64,000 nt of DNA from Pedobacter sp. MC2016-05 (GTDB taxonomy: Bacteria > Bacteroidota > Bacteroidia > Sphingobacteriales > Sphingobacteriaceae). Location: assembly GCF_026239735.1 (NCBI RefSeq), contig NZ_JAPIVT010000002.1:372001-436000 (forward strand). Direction: 5' to 3'. The notes under the pieces are model-generated. The model ran no database searches. It was not told the origin of the DNA and saw only the letters and a list, made by a program, of their open reading frames with translations. Positions 10,201 through 18,174 of the stretch are shown here, piece after piece; within the stretch, counting starts at the first letter, position 1, and each line of letters opens with the position of its first letter. The position numbers and the translations under genes were made by a program.

Positions 10201-13116
10201 ACCTTTTTGTCCACTTAAACTTGCATTATAGAAAAGTTGTGTCGTTCTACTTCGTAAATCCATAAACTCAAGCCAAATTTTATCGATTTCATTCTTTTTT
10301 AAGGCATATTCATAAGCGATATTCGTATTTCCATTACTGGCATAACCAGACAGCTTTGTCTCGAATGCATATTTTTTAGCGTTTGATTTCTGTTTGATCA
10401 AGCCCGGCTCAAAAGTGTAGGTATAACTAGCTTCTTTTGTGAAATTTTGATGCCATTTTCCATTGTTAAACTCTAAAACATTTTCTCTTATTGGACCAAC
10501 CAAAAGTTCTCCTTCAGTTCGGTTATTAGGATTTATGAGTAAACGGGTATCAGATGTTACTGCCGAAATGGTTGTTTTATTTAGGTTAAAGTTATTGGCA
10601 ACTTTAATCATATAATTATCTAATTCCTGGCTTTCTTGCGCCGTCAGCGTAGTTGGTTTGCTTACCGTTACCAATTTATTAGTGGTATCTGCCAAAATGC
10701 TAAAAATTGTTTTTTTACCTGCCGTGATATTGTAATTTTCTACGGTTATCAGCTTATCCGCTGTGCGGATTTTAAAATTGTGATAACCAGGTTTTACTAC
10801 AAAAGAATAACGCTGTAATTGTTGAGCCTGGTTAAAAAATACAGGTACATTATCGATATAAACAATGTTGGCAGGCAAAATTGCACCATCTAAAACCACA
10901 AAAGGAGCAACTTGTGTGGTGGTATCATTAGTAGTTTCAATTACATCATAAATTGGTTTGGGATGCATAAACCTGAAATACTCAATGGTATCTAATCCTA
11001 GACTTTTGCTCCATTTTGTCCAGGTAAGCTGATCTAACTTTGAGCTAACGCTACCGCTAGCTTCATCGGCCTCTATTTTAATTTTATTGGTTTTGTGCGC
11101 TAAGTATTTTCTACCCAAGTAAGGCAACCTTACATTAGGAACATCAGTAAATTTTGCAGTAAATGCTTGTGCGGTAACATCCGTTTCTGGAACCGGTTTT
11201 TGGTTGATATCTGTAACCTGAACCAACATATTTACTTTCTGACCAGGATAAACCATGTCTGGCGAAATCAGTTTCAGGTTCAATTGGTAAGGATTATAAA
11301 ATGCACTTACCTCTCTGGTCTCTTCATCGCCATCCCAAAAATAATTGATGCGAATATGGCTGGCTTTTTTACTCTCGTTTTTGATCAGTGTATCGAGATT
11401 GTTGGTATAACCTCTTAAAAAAACCTTATTATCTGCAAAAATGGTATACCAAAAAGGCACTTTATGTTCATTTATAACTACCACACGCAAACTGTCTTTA
11501 TTTTGCATGGCGTTAATTTGCAATTCCGGGTTTAATTTAGTGATATCAATCGTGGCTGTATCTTTTGGGGTTTCAATTTCAACATATTCGGCTCGATAAT
11601 CAATTTTAGCGATATATGGCAACTTAATATCTTGAGAATTGATCACTACATCATCTTCAGTATAACTGATCATTTTAGCCGACTGTGTTTCGCTTTTATT
11701 GTTTACCAGATAAGAAATTGACAAACTATCTTTCCTAAATTCAGATTTTATCTCAACAGCTTTAACAGACTTTTCTGCTTTTTTCCAATCGTTATAGGTT
11801 AAAGATTTTGATGCCGTCCTCACTTCGTTATTGCTGTTTAAAAACTTAGCATTTAGGTTAAAGCTAAGGCTAGCTTTCGGGAAAATATCAGCAGGTAACA
11901 CAAGTTTAGTTTCACCAACGGGATCTAAAGTGATGTTCGTTTGCCAAAGCGTATCGGGCACAAAAACCTTTTTATCCGTATAATAATTGATGTGGTTGGT
12001 GGTTAAAGTGAGTTCTACCCTGCCATCAGGCACGGCCAATTCATTTTCATCTGTGGCTTTAAAATAAACGGTAATTAAACTGTCTTTTGTTTGTTCATTT
12101 CTATCTGTTCGCAGCGAAAAATCAAGCGATTTAAGCTCATAATCTTCGTAACGGAAATTATTGCTAATGCGGAATGCTTTCTTCGGTTTTTTAGATTTTT
12201 CTTCCAAACTAATGCCATAATTCCTATCCAATTTCAGGTTCAAACTATCGGCAAGCACGAAGCTGTATTCGTAACCTCCATTTTTGTAAGGATTTATCAT
12301 GGCTAGTTTCTTTTTTGAATCATCAACTTGCAAAATTACTTCTGCAGCCCTGTTTTTAATGTTTCCGCCTTTCGAATTTATAATAAAAGCTTTAAATTTT
12401 ACGGTGTCGAGCGGCTTGTATATAGGCTTGCTAAAGACCATATAACCAGCATATAAAGGCTTAACGCCCCGTTTCTTTCTAAAAACAGTCTTAAACGGTT
12501 GCCAAAAATATTTTATTGGAAATGAATAGGCTACTTTTTTAAAGAACGGCCAGTCTTCTCTATCGTTATCATAGTAATTTCTATCATCAACATCGTACTC
12601 AAAGAAATTACTTACACCTTCATGCACAACCTTTATAATACCTTCTTCCTTCGGTTTACCTTTTTCCTTGCGGTGTGTACTTCTGTATGACTTCGTTCTA
12701 CTATCATAAACCGCTCGTTTTTTACCATCAATTTCTACAAAAGCATTGGCAATTAGATTTCCTTTTACGTCTGTTATGTAAAACTGAAAATCTTTTTCAT
12801 TATTAATAAATTGGAGTAAAACATTGTTTTCGCTATTCAAACTTGAATTAATAGCGGCTCCGCTGGCATCTACAAGCAGGTAATTTCCATAAGGTAAATC
12901 TGCTTTTTTATAGTCTTTAAAATAATCAGAACTGATTAAGGTATGGTAAAAACTATCGTTTGTTTTTTCCTTACTTAAGATACTAACTACCTCAGCATCA
13001 TTAATTTTATAAACAAATGTAGCATAGCTGGCTTGCTTGCTTTTGGATAGTTTGTTTTGACTAAAACCCTGAGCAAAGAAAACAAGAAAACTGATGAGCG
13101 TAAAAAGTAACTTCAT
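7228..13116 (-). CDS. Alpha-2-macroglobulin-like protein with embedded carboxypeptidase-regulatory and SusC-type plug segments
   Basis: A 1962-aa exported protein with signal peptide MKLLFTLISFLVFFAQGFSQ. Reading N to C: an N-terminal region; an MG2-like domain near residue 225 (FSKPIYKPLDTVKFKAF); more macroglobulin-type beta domains; a carboxypeptidase-regulatory-like domain (about 1105-1165, LRGRILSSVNNKPVAGI); a TonB-receptor plug-like segment (about 1212-1296) with the SusC hallmark TILKDASATAIYGARAANGV; the A2M domain (about 1320, FWQPKLITDENGVAKF); and a thioester-type CxEQ motif, CNEQ, at residues 1523-1526 at the start of a helical domain. A2M proteins trap proteases, but the plug insert is unusual and its role unknown. 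The 238-aa gene upstream on the same strand may be co-transcribed. Confidence 0.85.
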   Translation of the reverse strand: MKLLFTLISFLVFFAQGFSQNKLSKSKQASYATFVYKINDAEVVSILSKEKTNDSFYHTLISSDYFKDYKKADLPYGNYLLVDASGAAINSSLNSENNVLLQFINNEKDFQFYITDVKGNLIANAFVEIDGKKRAVYDSRTKSYRSTHRKEKGKPKEEGIIKVVHEGVSNFFEYDVDDRNYYDNDREDWPFFKKVAYSFPIKYFWQPFKTVFRKKRGVKPLYAGYMVFSKPIYKPLDTVKFKAFIINSKGGNIKNRAAEVILQVDDSKKKLAMINPYKNGGYEYSFVLADSLNLKLDRNYGISLEEKSKKPKKAFRISNNFRYEDYELKSLDFSLRTDRNEQTKDSLITVYFKATDENELAVPDGRVELTLTTNHINYYTDKKVFVPDTLWQTNITLDPVGETKLVLPADIFPKASLSFNLNAKFLNSNNEVRTASKSLTYNDWKKAEKSVKAVEIKSEFRKDSLSISYLVNNKSETQSAKMISYTEDDVVINSQDIKLPYIAKIDYRAEYVEIETPKDTATIDITKLNPELQINAMQNKDSLRVVVINEHKVPFWYTIFADNKVFLRGYTNNLDTLIKNESKKASHIRINYFWDGDEETREVSAFYNPYQLNLKLISPDMVYPGQKVNMLVQVTDINQKPVPETDVTAQAFTAKFTDVPNVRLPYLGRKYLAHKTNKIKIEADEASGSVSSKLDQLTWTKWSKSLGLDTIEYFRFMHPKPIYDVIETTNDTTTQVAPFVVLDGAILPANIVYIDNVPVFFNQAQQLQRYSFVVKPGYHNFKIRTADKLITVENYNITAGKKTIFSILADTTNKLVTVSKPTTLTAQESQELDNYMIKVANNFNLNKTTISAVTSDTRLLINPNNRTEGELLVGPIRENVLEFNNGKWHQNFTKEASYTYTFEPGLIKQKSNAKKYAFETKLSGYASNGNTNIAYEYALKKNEIDKIWLEFMDLRSRTTQLFYNASLSGQKGTGNLRYDIDTALTNHVPYIKNVIVYKPNQANFLRIYKGEINTDVLESGRYKILFLLKDNSYFITDDINIQPYGANYYKWNNFKIVHPDDFSQKLDSTIKSTPKIGHYSGEGGTDLTEEIRLFFNTYIFDKNELKNTLRGRILSSVNNKPVAGIVIKVVGLDVKTISDAKGYFSFKTPEKGALKISARRYYDKVFDIVNGSIGDISLDTIDNNLKGVEIVGYNAVRKQNMTASATMSISSNELNYALQGKSSGLLLQEVVMVRGSGSVISNQKPLIIVDGLPFDGDISSLDIDLVKDVTILKDASATAIYGARAANGVIIVKSKKGNLATNLAGQVVAQQQTMRTNFNDEGFWQPKLITDENGVAKFTVKFPDDITKWKTRVMAMNGNKQTGYTEGSIKSFISLSANFVSPLFAIVGDSINVLGKLMNYTPLEETGIRKFLYNGQELRNSTVKFKNSLIDTMGIVVNSKDSLNFEYTLVQENGYFDGERRKIPVFEAGVKETKGYFSALLRDTTINYAFDKNLGKITLRTEASVFPTLLDEMTKLRNYEFLCNEQLASKLKSLLLEKRVRKYLGQKFTHEKDITFILKKLQQNRKPQGTWGWWQNSEEQMWISLHVVEALLQAEKDGYIVDLNKALLQRYLVGKLTNEPNYNDIQVIKLLHLLDGKNYIKDWVLAFEEKEKKRDADLSPALLAMKQRETKASTFEVLEMMELRQMAGLKIDLSVLTKLKKQTMFGSIYWGEKSIRFWDNSIQNTLLAYRILKNAGGYENELEKIALYFLEQRKDGQWRNTYEASMILETILPAFLKTNEKKEPVSIKVNEQSITQFPFDKVIENPTDLKVEKKGNSAVYFTAYQQFQNANPKKVEKDFVVRSSLLQKGNTVSNLKAGEITTLKVEVEVKADADYVMIEIPIPAGCSYENKVQNFWGEETHREYFKNKTSIFCTKLKQGKYTFTIDLMPRYSGSYVLNPAKAEMMYFPVFYGREGMKKVAIN

Positions 13117-13218
13117 AAAACTGATTTAGAATTGATTTCAAATTCTTTATAAAAAACACGGAATAATAGTGGGATATTTTATTCTTATCAGGGATGATAA
13201 GCAAGGGAACCGAATTAT

Positions 13219-13935
13219 TTAACCATTGAACATGCTTTTGAATCGATTTAAGATAGTTGGAGTTTTAATTACTCCGAAACCACCTAGTATAGCATATTTC
13301 ATTTTCAGAGTTACAGTGATAGTTTCAGTCTTTTTAAGATTTACTTTGAAACTTCGGCTTTCAAATCCTACCGCAGTAAACTCTAACACCAAATTATTTT
13401 TGAAGTCATTTTTATCTACTTTCAATTCAAAATTACCTTCTTTATCGACAACCGTAGCAATGCTTGTTCCTTTTACCCTAACATTTCCACCAACAAGAGG
13501 CAAATTTTCATCACTATCAATAACTCGTCCTTTTATCGTGATAAGCTCTTTTCCAGATAGCGCTGTTCTTTTTTCTGTTTTGTATCTCTTCTCGTCAGTT
13601 TGATATGTAGCATAAGATTTACCAATCGCATTGCCCAGCTTTGGAAAACTTAAAAAAGCAACCATCCATGCTGCAATCAAACTCGGTTTAAATTGCTTGA
13701 AAGAAAAGTTTGCTTTCACATCAATCAATCGATTAATTTGCTCAGGATTAAACCTTCCGCAACCTGTATTTTGATTGTTGGTAAACCAAAACTTTAAATC
13801 GCTATCAGAAAATTGCGTGAAATCGATAACCGACTTCTGGCATGAACTGCAAAATCGCCCAGACTGATCGGCCTGCATGCTCAACCATTTCTCATTACAA
13901 GGATTGTTAATTAAAATTGTAGACGGTGCTGCCAT
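13219..13935 (-). CDS. Protein with N-terminal cysteine-rich segment and carboxypeptidase-regulatory-like domain
   Basis: 238 residues. The N-terminus (about 1-70) has a cysteine pattern, NNPCNEKWLSMQADQSGRFC followed by SSCQ, and a VIDFTQFSDSDL segment, which I have seen in many Bacteroidota proteins, possibly metal-binding. Then comes one hydrophobic segment (about residues 80-100, LIAAWMVAFLSFPKLG). The second half is a carboxypeptidase-D regulatory-like domain (about 125-205, TIKGRVIDSDENLPLVGGNV, later FELKVDKNDF). It is probably anchored in the inner membrane with the beta domain outside. It lies 102 bp upstream of the macroglobulin gene, which also has such a domain, suggesting a shared task. 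Confidence 0.7.
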   Translation of the reverse strand: MAAPSTILINNPCNEKWLSMQADQSGRFCSSCQKSVIDFTQFSDSDLKFWFTNNQNTGCGRFNPEQINRLIDVKANFSFKQFKPSLIAAWMVAFLSFPKLGNAIGKSYATYQTDEKRYKTEKRTALSGKELITIKGRVIDSDENLPLVGGNVRVKGTSIATVVDKEGNFELKVDKNDFKNNLVLEFTAVGFESRSFKVNLKKTETITVTLKMKYAILGGFGVIKTPTILNRFKSMFNG

Positions 13936-13968
13936 AAATCAGTTTACAGCATGATGCAATTTTATTAT

Positions 13969-14754
13969 TTATTCCACAAACCTTTTAATAATTCGCAACT
14001 TATGGCTGTAAACGCCTAATTCTCTATTAAAAATTCCCTGATCATCAATTGGATCAATTTTAACTTTTGCTGATGAGTGGATAATTTCATTCGGACTCAG
14101 CATAATACCAACGTGTGTAATTTTACCCTCAGCATTATCAAAGAAAGCTACATCACCAGGTTTAACTTCCGCTAAAAAACCAACCAACTCTCCTTGTTCT
14201 GCTTGCTGTGAGGCATCTCGGTTTAACTTAATGTTTAACAGTTTAAATACAGTTTGTACAAATCCAGAACAATCAAAACCGAAAAGGTTACGGCCACCCC
14301 ATAAATAAGGGATATTCTGAAAAAATTTAGCTGTGGATTCGATTTCAGTTTTAAAATCTCTCTTCGATGTATCATGAGGCTCAAAGTTAACCTTGAATTT
14401 TTCCTGGCCAGCAAAACAGTAGCCATCAGCTAAATACGGTATATTACTCGCCGGACTTAAATGATAAACACTACCATTGGCAGCTGTCAAAACATTATTG
14501 AAACTTAAAGGAGCCAATAATTCACAGCTATTCATTTCTACAAATTGTGTATGCGAAATTGCAGCCAATTGCCTAAAATCCATCCAGCCTTCGTAGCCAT
14601 CGTAGCCATTTTTTACTAGCCACCATCTATCGTCTTTTCCAATAACCTCTACGTGATCGCCGAACAACAACTGCGAAACTATTTCTGCTCTATCTGATGG
14701 TTCAGCCCTCAAAGGAGCTACTGCAATTCTACAAATACCGTTTTGATTTTCCAT
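13969..14754 (-). CDS. NlpC/P60-family peptidoglycan hydrolase with SH3-like N-terminus
   Basis: 261 aa. Residues about 1-70 form a bacterial SH3-like domain (ICRIAVAPLRAEPSDRAEIV, LLFGDHVEVIGKDDRWWLVK). The C-terminal half is NlpC/P60: the catalytic Cys is in FGFDCSGFVQTVF, the His in ITHVGIMLS, and PGDVAFFD is conserved. The family cleaves D-Glu to diamino acid bonds in cell-wall stem peptides. No clear signal peptide is visible from the chosen ATG (MENQNGICRIA), like the recycling-type dipeptidyl-peptidase VI proteins of this fold. It diverges from the uspA gene. Confidence 0.85.
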   Translation of the reverse strand: MENQNGICRIAVAPLRAEPSDRAEIVSQLLFGDHVEVIGKDDRWWLVKNGYDGYEGWMDFRQLAAISHTQFVEMNSCELLAPLSFNNVLTAANGSVYHLSPASNIPYLADGYCFAGQEKFKVNFEPHDTSKRDFKTEIESTAKFFQNIPYLWGGRNLFGFDCSGFVQTVFKLLNIKLNRDASQQAEQGELVGFLAEVKPGDVAFFDNAEGKITHVGIMLSPNEIIHSSAKVKIDPIDDQGIFNRELGVYSHKLRIIKRFVE

Positions 14755-14864
14755 TTAATTCTGCTCGTTGAATTGGAAGTAAAACTAACAATTTACAATC
14801 AATGCCTAACATTTTGTATTCAAATTTGTTATTTTTACGATGTTCACATTTAAATCTGCTCGTT

Positions 14865-15314
14865 ATGAATTTTAAGAAGATATTAATTGCTGTAGATAAT
14901 AGCACCTGTTCGGAAAAAGCTGCAAAAGCCGGATATGATATGGCCGAAAAGTTTGGTGCTGAGGTTGCATTGGTAAACATTATTGAGCCGATCCCAGCCA
15001 ATGTAAACCCCGATCTAACGTTAGCACCTGTTTTTTTAGAAACTTACGATAACAGCGAAGAAAACAGCCATATCTTACTGAAAGAGATGGAAACTAAATT
15101 CGGTAATGGGATAAAAACAACTTATTTGAGTGTGGTAGATACGGCCGCTCACGGCATTATTCAACAATCTGATGAGTGGGGATCTGATTTAATTGTGATA
15201 GGAACCTACGGCAGAACTGGCTTGTATCATTTTTTAATGGGAAGTGTTGCTGAGCATGTGGCAAGAAAATCTGCTTGTCCGGTATTGATTATTCCTAATA
15301 AATGCGACATTTAG
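14865..15314 (+). CDS. Universal stress protein, UspA family
   Basis: A single Usp domain of 149 aa. The N-terminal strand ILIAVDNSTCSEKAAKAGYD holds the nucleotide-contacting Asp. The C-terminal motif GTYGRTGLYHFLMGSVAEHV is the G-2X-G-9X-G(S) ATP-binding loop, followed by ACPVLIIP. The start is placed at 14865 (MNFKKILIAVD) because upstream codons read like leader. It is cytoplasmic. The serine hydrolase gene begins 11 bp after its stop, so the two may be co-transcribed. Confidence 0.9.
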   Translation: MNFKKILIAVDNSTCSEKAAKAGYDMAEKFGAEVALVNIIEPIPANVNPDLTLAPVFLETYDNSEENSHILLKEMETKFGNGIKTTYLSVVDTAAHGIIQQSDEWGSDLIVIGTYGRTGLYHFLMGSVAEHVARKSACPVLIIPNKCDI

Positions 15315-15325
15315 GAAGACACCTT

Positions 15326-16579
15326 ATGAAAAAATTCATTTACGCACCGTTATTTTTTCTGTTGCTTACGTTTAATAGTTCGTATGCACAACTAAATGAG
15401 GTTGAAAGTTCGATATCGTCAAAAGGACTTTCTAAAATTGATAGTCTTTTCAAACAATATCTTGATAGCGGATGGATTAAAGGCATCACTGCAAACATTG
15501 CTGTTGATGGGAAAACAGTGTATAACAAGGCTTATGGAAACCAACTGAATCGTCCGTTTAAAACAGATGATATTTTGAGAATTGCCTCGCAAACCAAGGC
15601 CATAACCTGTGTAGCGGTGATGATGCTTTTTGACGAAGGAAAATTTACGCTAGATGATCCCATTTCTAAATTTATTCCTGCTTTTAAAAATCCGAAAGTG
15701 CTTGATAAGTACAATAAAAAAAATGGTAGCTATACCACCGTACCAGCTAGACGCGAAATAACCATTCGGGATTTACTTACCCACACTTCAGGTTTAGGAT
15801 ATGCGCAAATAGGATCGCCAGAGATGAACGCCATATATGCTAAAGCTGGTATTGAAGCTGGGTTTGTGATCCATAAAAAACTTTTAGAAACCGAAATTAA
15901 TAAATTAGGAAAGTTGCCGCTCGCTTTGCAGCCTGGTGAAAAGTGGCAATACAGTCTTGCTATAGATGTTTTAGGGAGATTAGTTGAAGTAACTTCAGGT
16001 TTAAGTCTGGATCAATTTTTTAGAGAAAGAATCTTCCGCCCTTTGGAAATGAAAGATACCTACTTTGCGTTGCCCAAAGAGAAACAAGATCGATTAGCAA
16101 CGGTTTACACCGAAGATGAAACTACAAAAACTGTAAAACCTTGGGTAGATGGTGCGTTTCCAGGTGCAACCGTTAACTATCCAATCAATAATAACGGCTA
16201 TTTTGCTGGCGGTGCCGGTTTGGTTTCTACTTCAAAAGATTACGGTTTATTTCTCCAAATGCTGTTAAATAATGGTGAATTAAATGGAAAAAGAATATTG
16301 TCTAAACGAAGTGTAGATTTGATGACCACAAACCAAATTGGCAATATTCCATTTGGCGATAATTATTTTGGTTTAGGTTTTGAAGTGATATCAGATAAAG
16401 GAAGTAAAAAACTCGGCCAAAGCGCCGGTTCATATGGCTGGGGAGGCTTTTTTGGATCCAACTTTTGGGTAGATCCGAAAAAGAAAATTGTTGCTCAAAT
16501 TTATGTTCAACAATGGCCACTTTCTCACGGCAAGTTGAGCGAGCAATTTAAATCGCTTGTTTATCAGGCTATTCGATAA
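15326..16579 (+). CDS. Serine hydrolase, class C beta-lactamase fold
   Basis: 417 aa with signal peptide MKKFIYAPLFFLLLTFNSSY ending at AQ. The SxxK catalytic motif is Ser88-Gln-Thr-Lys91 in RIASQTKAIT. The second-motif tyrosine is likely in KWQYSLAIDVLGR, and the third region is SYGWGGFFGSNFWVDP. The fold is that of penicillin-binding proteins, esterases and class C beta-lactamases; the sequence alone does not tell which reaction is catalysed, and esterase or peptidase activity is as likely as lactam cleavage. The start at 15326 is preferred over one at 15302 because it begins the signal peptide. Confidence 0.88.
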   Translation: MKKFIYAPLFFLLLTFNSSYAQLNEVESSISSKGLSKIDSLFKQYLDSGWIKGITANIAVDGKTVYNKAYGNQLNRPFKTDDILRIASQTKAITCVAVMMLFDEGKFTLDDPISKFIPAFKNPKVLDKYNKKNGSYTTVPARREITIRDLLTHTSGLGYAQIGSPEMNAIYAKAGIEAGFVIHKKLLETEINKLGKLPLALQPGEKWQYSLAIDVLGRLVEVTSGLSLDQFFRERIFRPLEMKDTYFALPKEKQDRLATVYTEDETTKTVKPWVDGAFPGATVNYPINNNGYFAGGAGLVSTSKDYGLFLQMLLNNGELNGKRILSKRSVDLMTTNQIGNIPFGDNYFGLGFEVISDKGSKKLGQSAGSYGWGGFFGSNFWVDPKKKIVAQIYVQQWPLSHGKLSEQFKSLVYQAIR

Positions 16580-16593
16580 TTATTGGCACAAAA

Positions 16594-16617
16594 AAATCCC
16601 GAATTTCATCGGGATTT
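16594..16617. terminator. Bidirectional hairpin terminator
   Basis: Stem aaatcccga / tcgggattt with loop atttca, flanked by A runs on the left and T-rich sequence on the right. It lies between the convergent serine-hydrolase and ferredoxin genes and can serve both. Confidence 0.75.
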
Positions 16618-16673
16618 ATATTATTCTTAAGCCTTAATTTTTTGATGTAATCTGAAATCGTATAGTCACAATC

Positions 16674-17024
16674 TTAATTCTCCTGGTGTAACCAAGCTTT
16701 TTTCGCAAGTAACTCTTCTTCCGTTTCGCGAATATCCTCATCATCTACGCAACAATCTACCGGACAAACCGCAGCACATTGTGGCTCATCATGAAAGCCT
16801 TTACACTCCGTACACTTATCAGATACAATGTAATAAACTTCATCAGAAACAGCTTCTTGCGAAGAATCAGCTTCGATTTGTTGATTACCAAAATCGATGA
16901 TACCATTTAGATTTGTACCATCAGAAAAACGCCATGCAGTACCGGCATCGTAAATTGCGTTATTAGGACATTCTGGTTCACATGCCCCACAATTTATACA
17001 CTCATCTGTTATTTTAATTGCCAT
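16674..17024 (-). CDS. 2x[4Fe-4S] ferredoxin, YfhL/Alvin type
   Basis: 116 aa. The first cluster motif is C9-x2-C12-x2-C15-x3-C19-P in CINCGACEPECP. The second has the spaced form CTECKGFHDEPQCAAVCP, that is C-x2-C-x8-C-x3-CP, typical of the YfhL/Allochromatium ferredoxin class. About 50 mostly acidic residues separate the two halves, longer than in the classical small ferredoxins. It is a cytoplasmic low-potential electron carrier. Its promoter region is shared with the divergent acyl-CoA reductase gene; a TATATTTG -7 element lies upstream on the minus strand. Confidence 0.92.
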   Translation of the reverse strand: MAIKITDECINCGACEPECPNNAIYDAGTAWRFSDGTNLNGIIDFGNQQIEADSSQEAVSDEVYYIVSDKCTECKGFHDEPQCAAVCPVDCCVDDEDIRETEEELLAKKAWLHQEN

Positions 17025-17102
17025 GTTTTCGTCTAATTCTTTTGCTTAGTTTACCTTTGCGATGCAAATATAGTACTTAATCACTTAATAATAATTCTAA
17101 AT

Positions 17103-18119
17103 ATGTCAGGTTTAACTAAAGAAAAAGTAATAATTGCCTTCAAAAAATTAGGAATAAAGCTTACAAACCCTACTGACATACTAGGAAATGCAATTTATGC
17201 TGCAGAAAACAGCAATGCCTGGTTTACCGTAGAAAATATAAAAAAGTCTTTATCCTCATTTGCAGAGATGTTAAACGAAGCTGATGTTGAACAGTGGTTC
17301 AAAACAATCAGCTTCAGTTTTTCACCAAAAAAGATTGGTTTAATCCTGGCAGGCAACATTCCTATGGTTGGTTTTCATGATGTTTTGAGTGTAATTGCTT
17401 CTGGAAATATTGCCATGATTAAGCTTTCTTCATCTGATGATAAATTAATCAAAGCTGTTATTGCTGAGTTGATAAACATTGAACCGGCATTGGCAAGTAA
17501 AATTGAATATGTAGAACGATTAAAAGATTTCGATGCAGTTATCGCTACTGGAAGTAATAATTCATCGCGGTATTTTGATTATTATTTTGGCAAGGTGCCA
17601 AACATCATCAGAAAAAACAGAAACAGCGTTGCTGTAATTAATGGCACTGAGACAAAGGAAGATATCGAAAATTTGGGCAATGATATTTTCGACTACTTTG
17701 GTTTAGGCTGTAGAAATGTTTCAAAAATATATCTTCCTAAGGGCTACGATATTGCCAAGTTTTATGAAGGCATTGAAAGCTTCCAACCCATTATTAATCA
17801 TTTTAAATATAATAACAACTACGATTATAATAAATCTATCTATTTGGTAAATGCGGCAAAACATTACGATAATGGATTCCTATTATTAAAACAGGATGAA
17901 AGTTTGGCATCGCCTTTGGCTGTTATTTTTTATGAAGAATATGAAAGTATTCAACAACTAGAAGAAAAATTAAGTTTGCAGGCAGATAACATTCAATGTG
18001 TTGTTACGAAGGAAAGTTTGACTATTAACACATTCCCATTTGGCGAAAGTCAGCACCCTAAGCTCTGGGATTATGCTGATAATGTAAGTACCGTCGAATT
18101 TTTGAATAGCCTTAATTGA
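17103..18119 (+). CDS. LuxC-like acyl-CoA reductase
   Basis: 338 aa. The protein resembles the LuxC branch of the aldehyde-dehydrogenase superfamily: IGLILAGNIPMVGFHDVLSV and GNIAMIKLSSSD in the nucleotide-binding half, VIATGSNNSSRYFDYYFG, and the likely catalytic Cys in DYFGLGCRNVSKIYLP. Such enzymes reduce acyl-CoA or acyl-protein thioesters to aldehydes with NADPH. It stands alone without luxD or luxE. It diverges from a ferredoxin gene with a 78-bp gap. A substrate cannot be assigned. Confidence 0.8.
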   Translation: MSGLTKEKVIIAFKKLGIKLTNPTDILGNAIYAAENSNAWFTVENIKKSLSSFAEMLNEADVEQWFKTISFSFSPKKIGLILAGNIPMVGFHDVLSVIASGNIAMIKLSSSDDKLIKAVIAELINIEPALASKIEYVERLKDFDAVIATGSNNSSRYFDYYFGKVPNIIRKNRNSVAVINGTETKEDIENLGNDIFDYFGLGCRNVSKIYLPKGYDIAKFYEGIESFQPIINHFKYNNNYDYNKSIYLVNAAKHYDNGFLLLKQDESLASPLAVIFYEEYESIQQLEEKLSLQADNIQCVVTKESLTINTFPFGESQHPKLWDYADNVSTVEFLNSLN

Positions 18120-18174
18120 TTAAGCAAAAAATTATAGAATTTAATTTAGATATTCGCTAAAAGGCTTTTAAGCA

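Noticed and set aside
7994..12306. Several plus-strand ORFs of 60-83 aa inside the macroglobulin gene
   Set aside because: All lie antisense to a continuous 1962-aa frame with recognisable domains.
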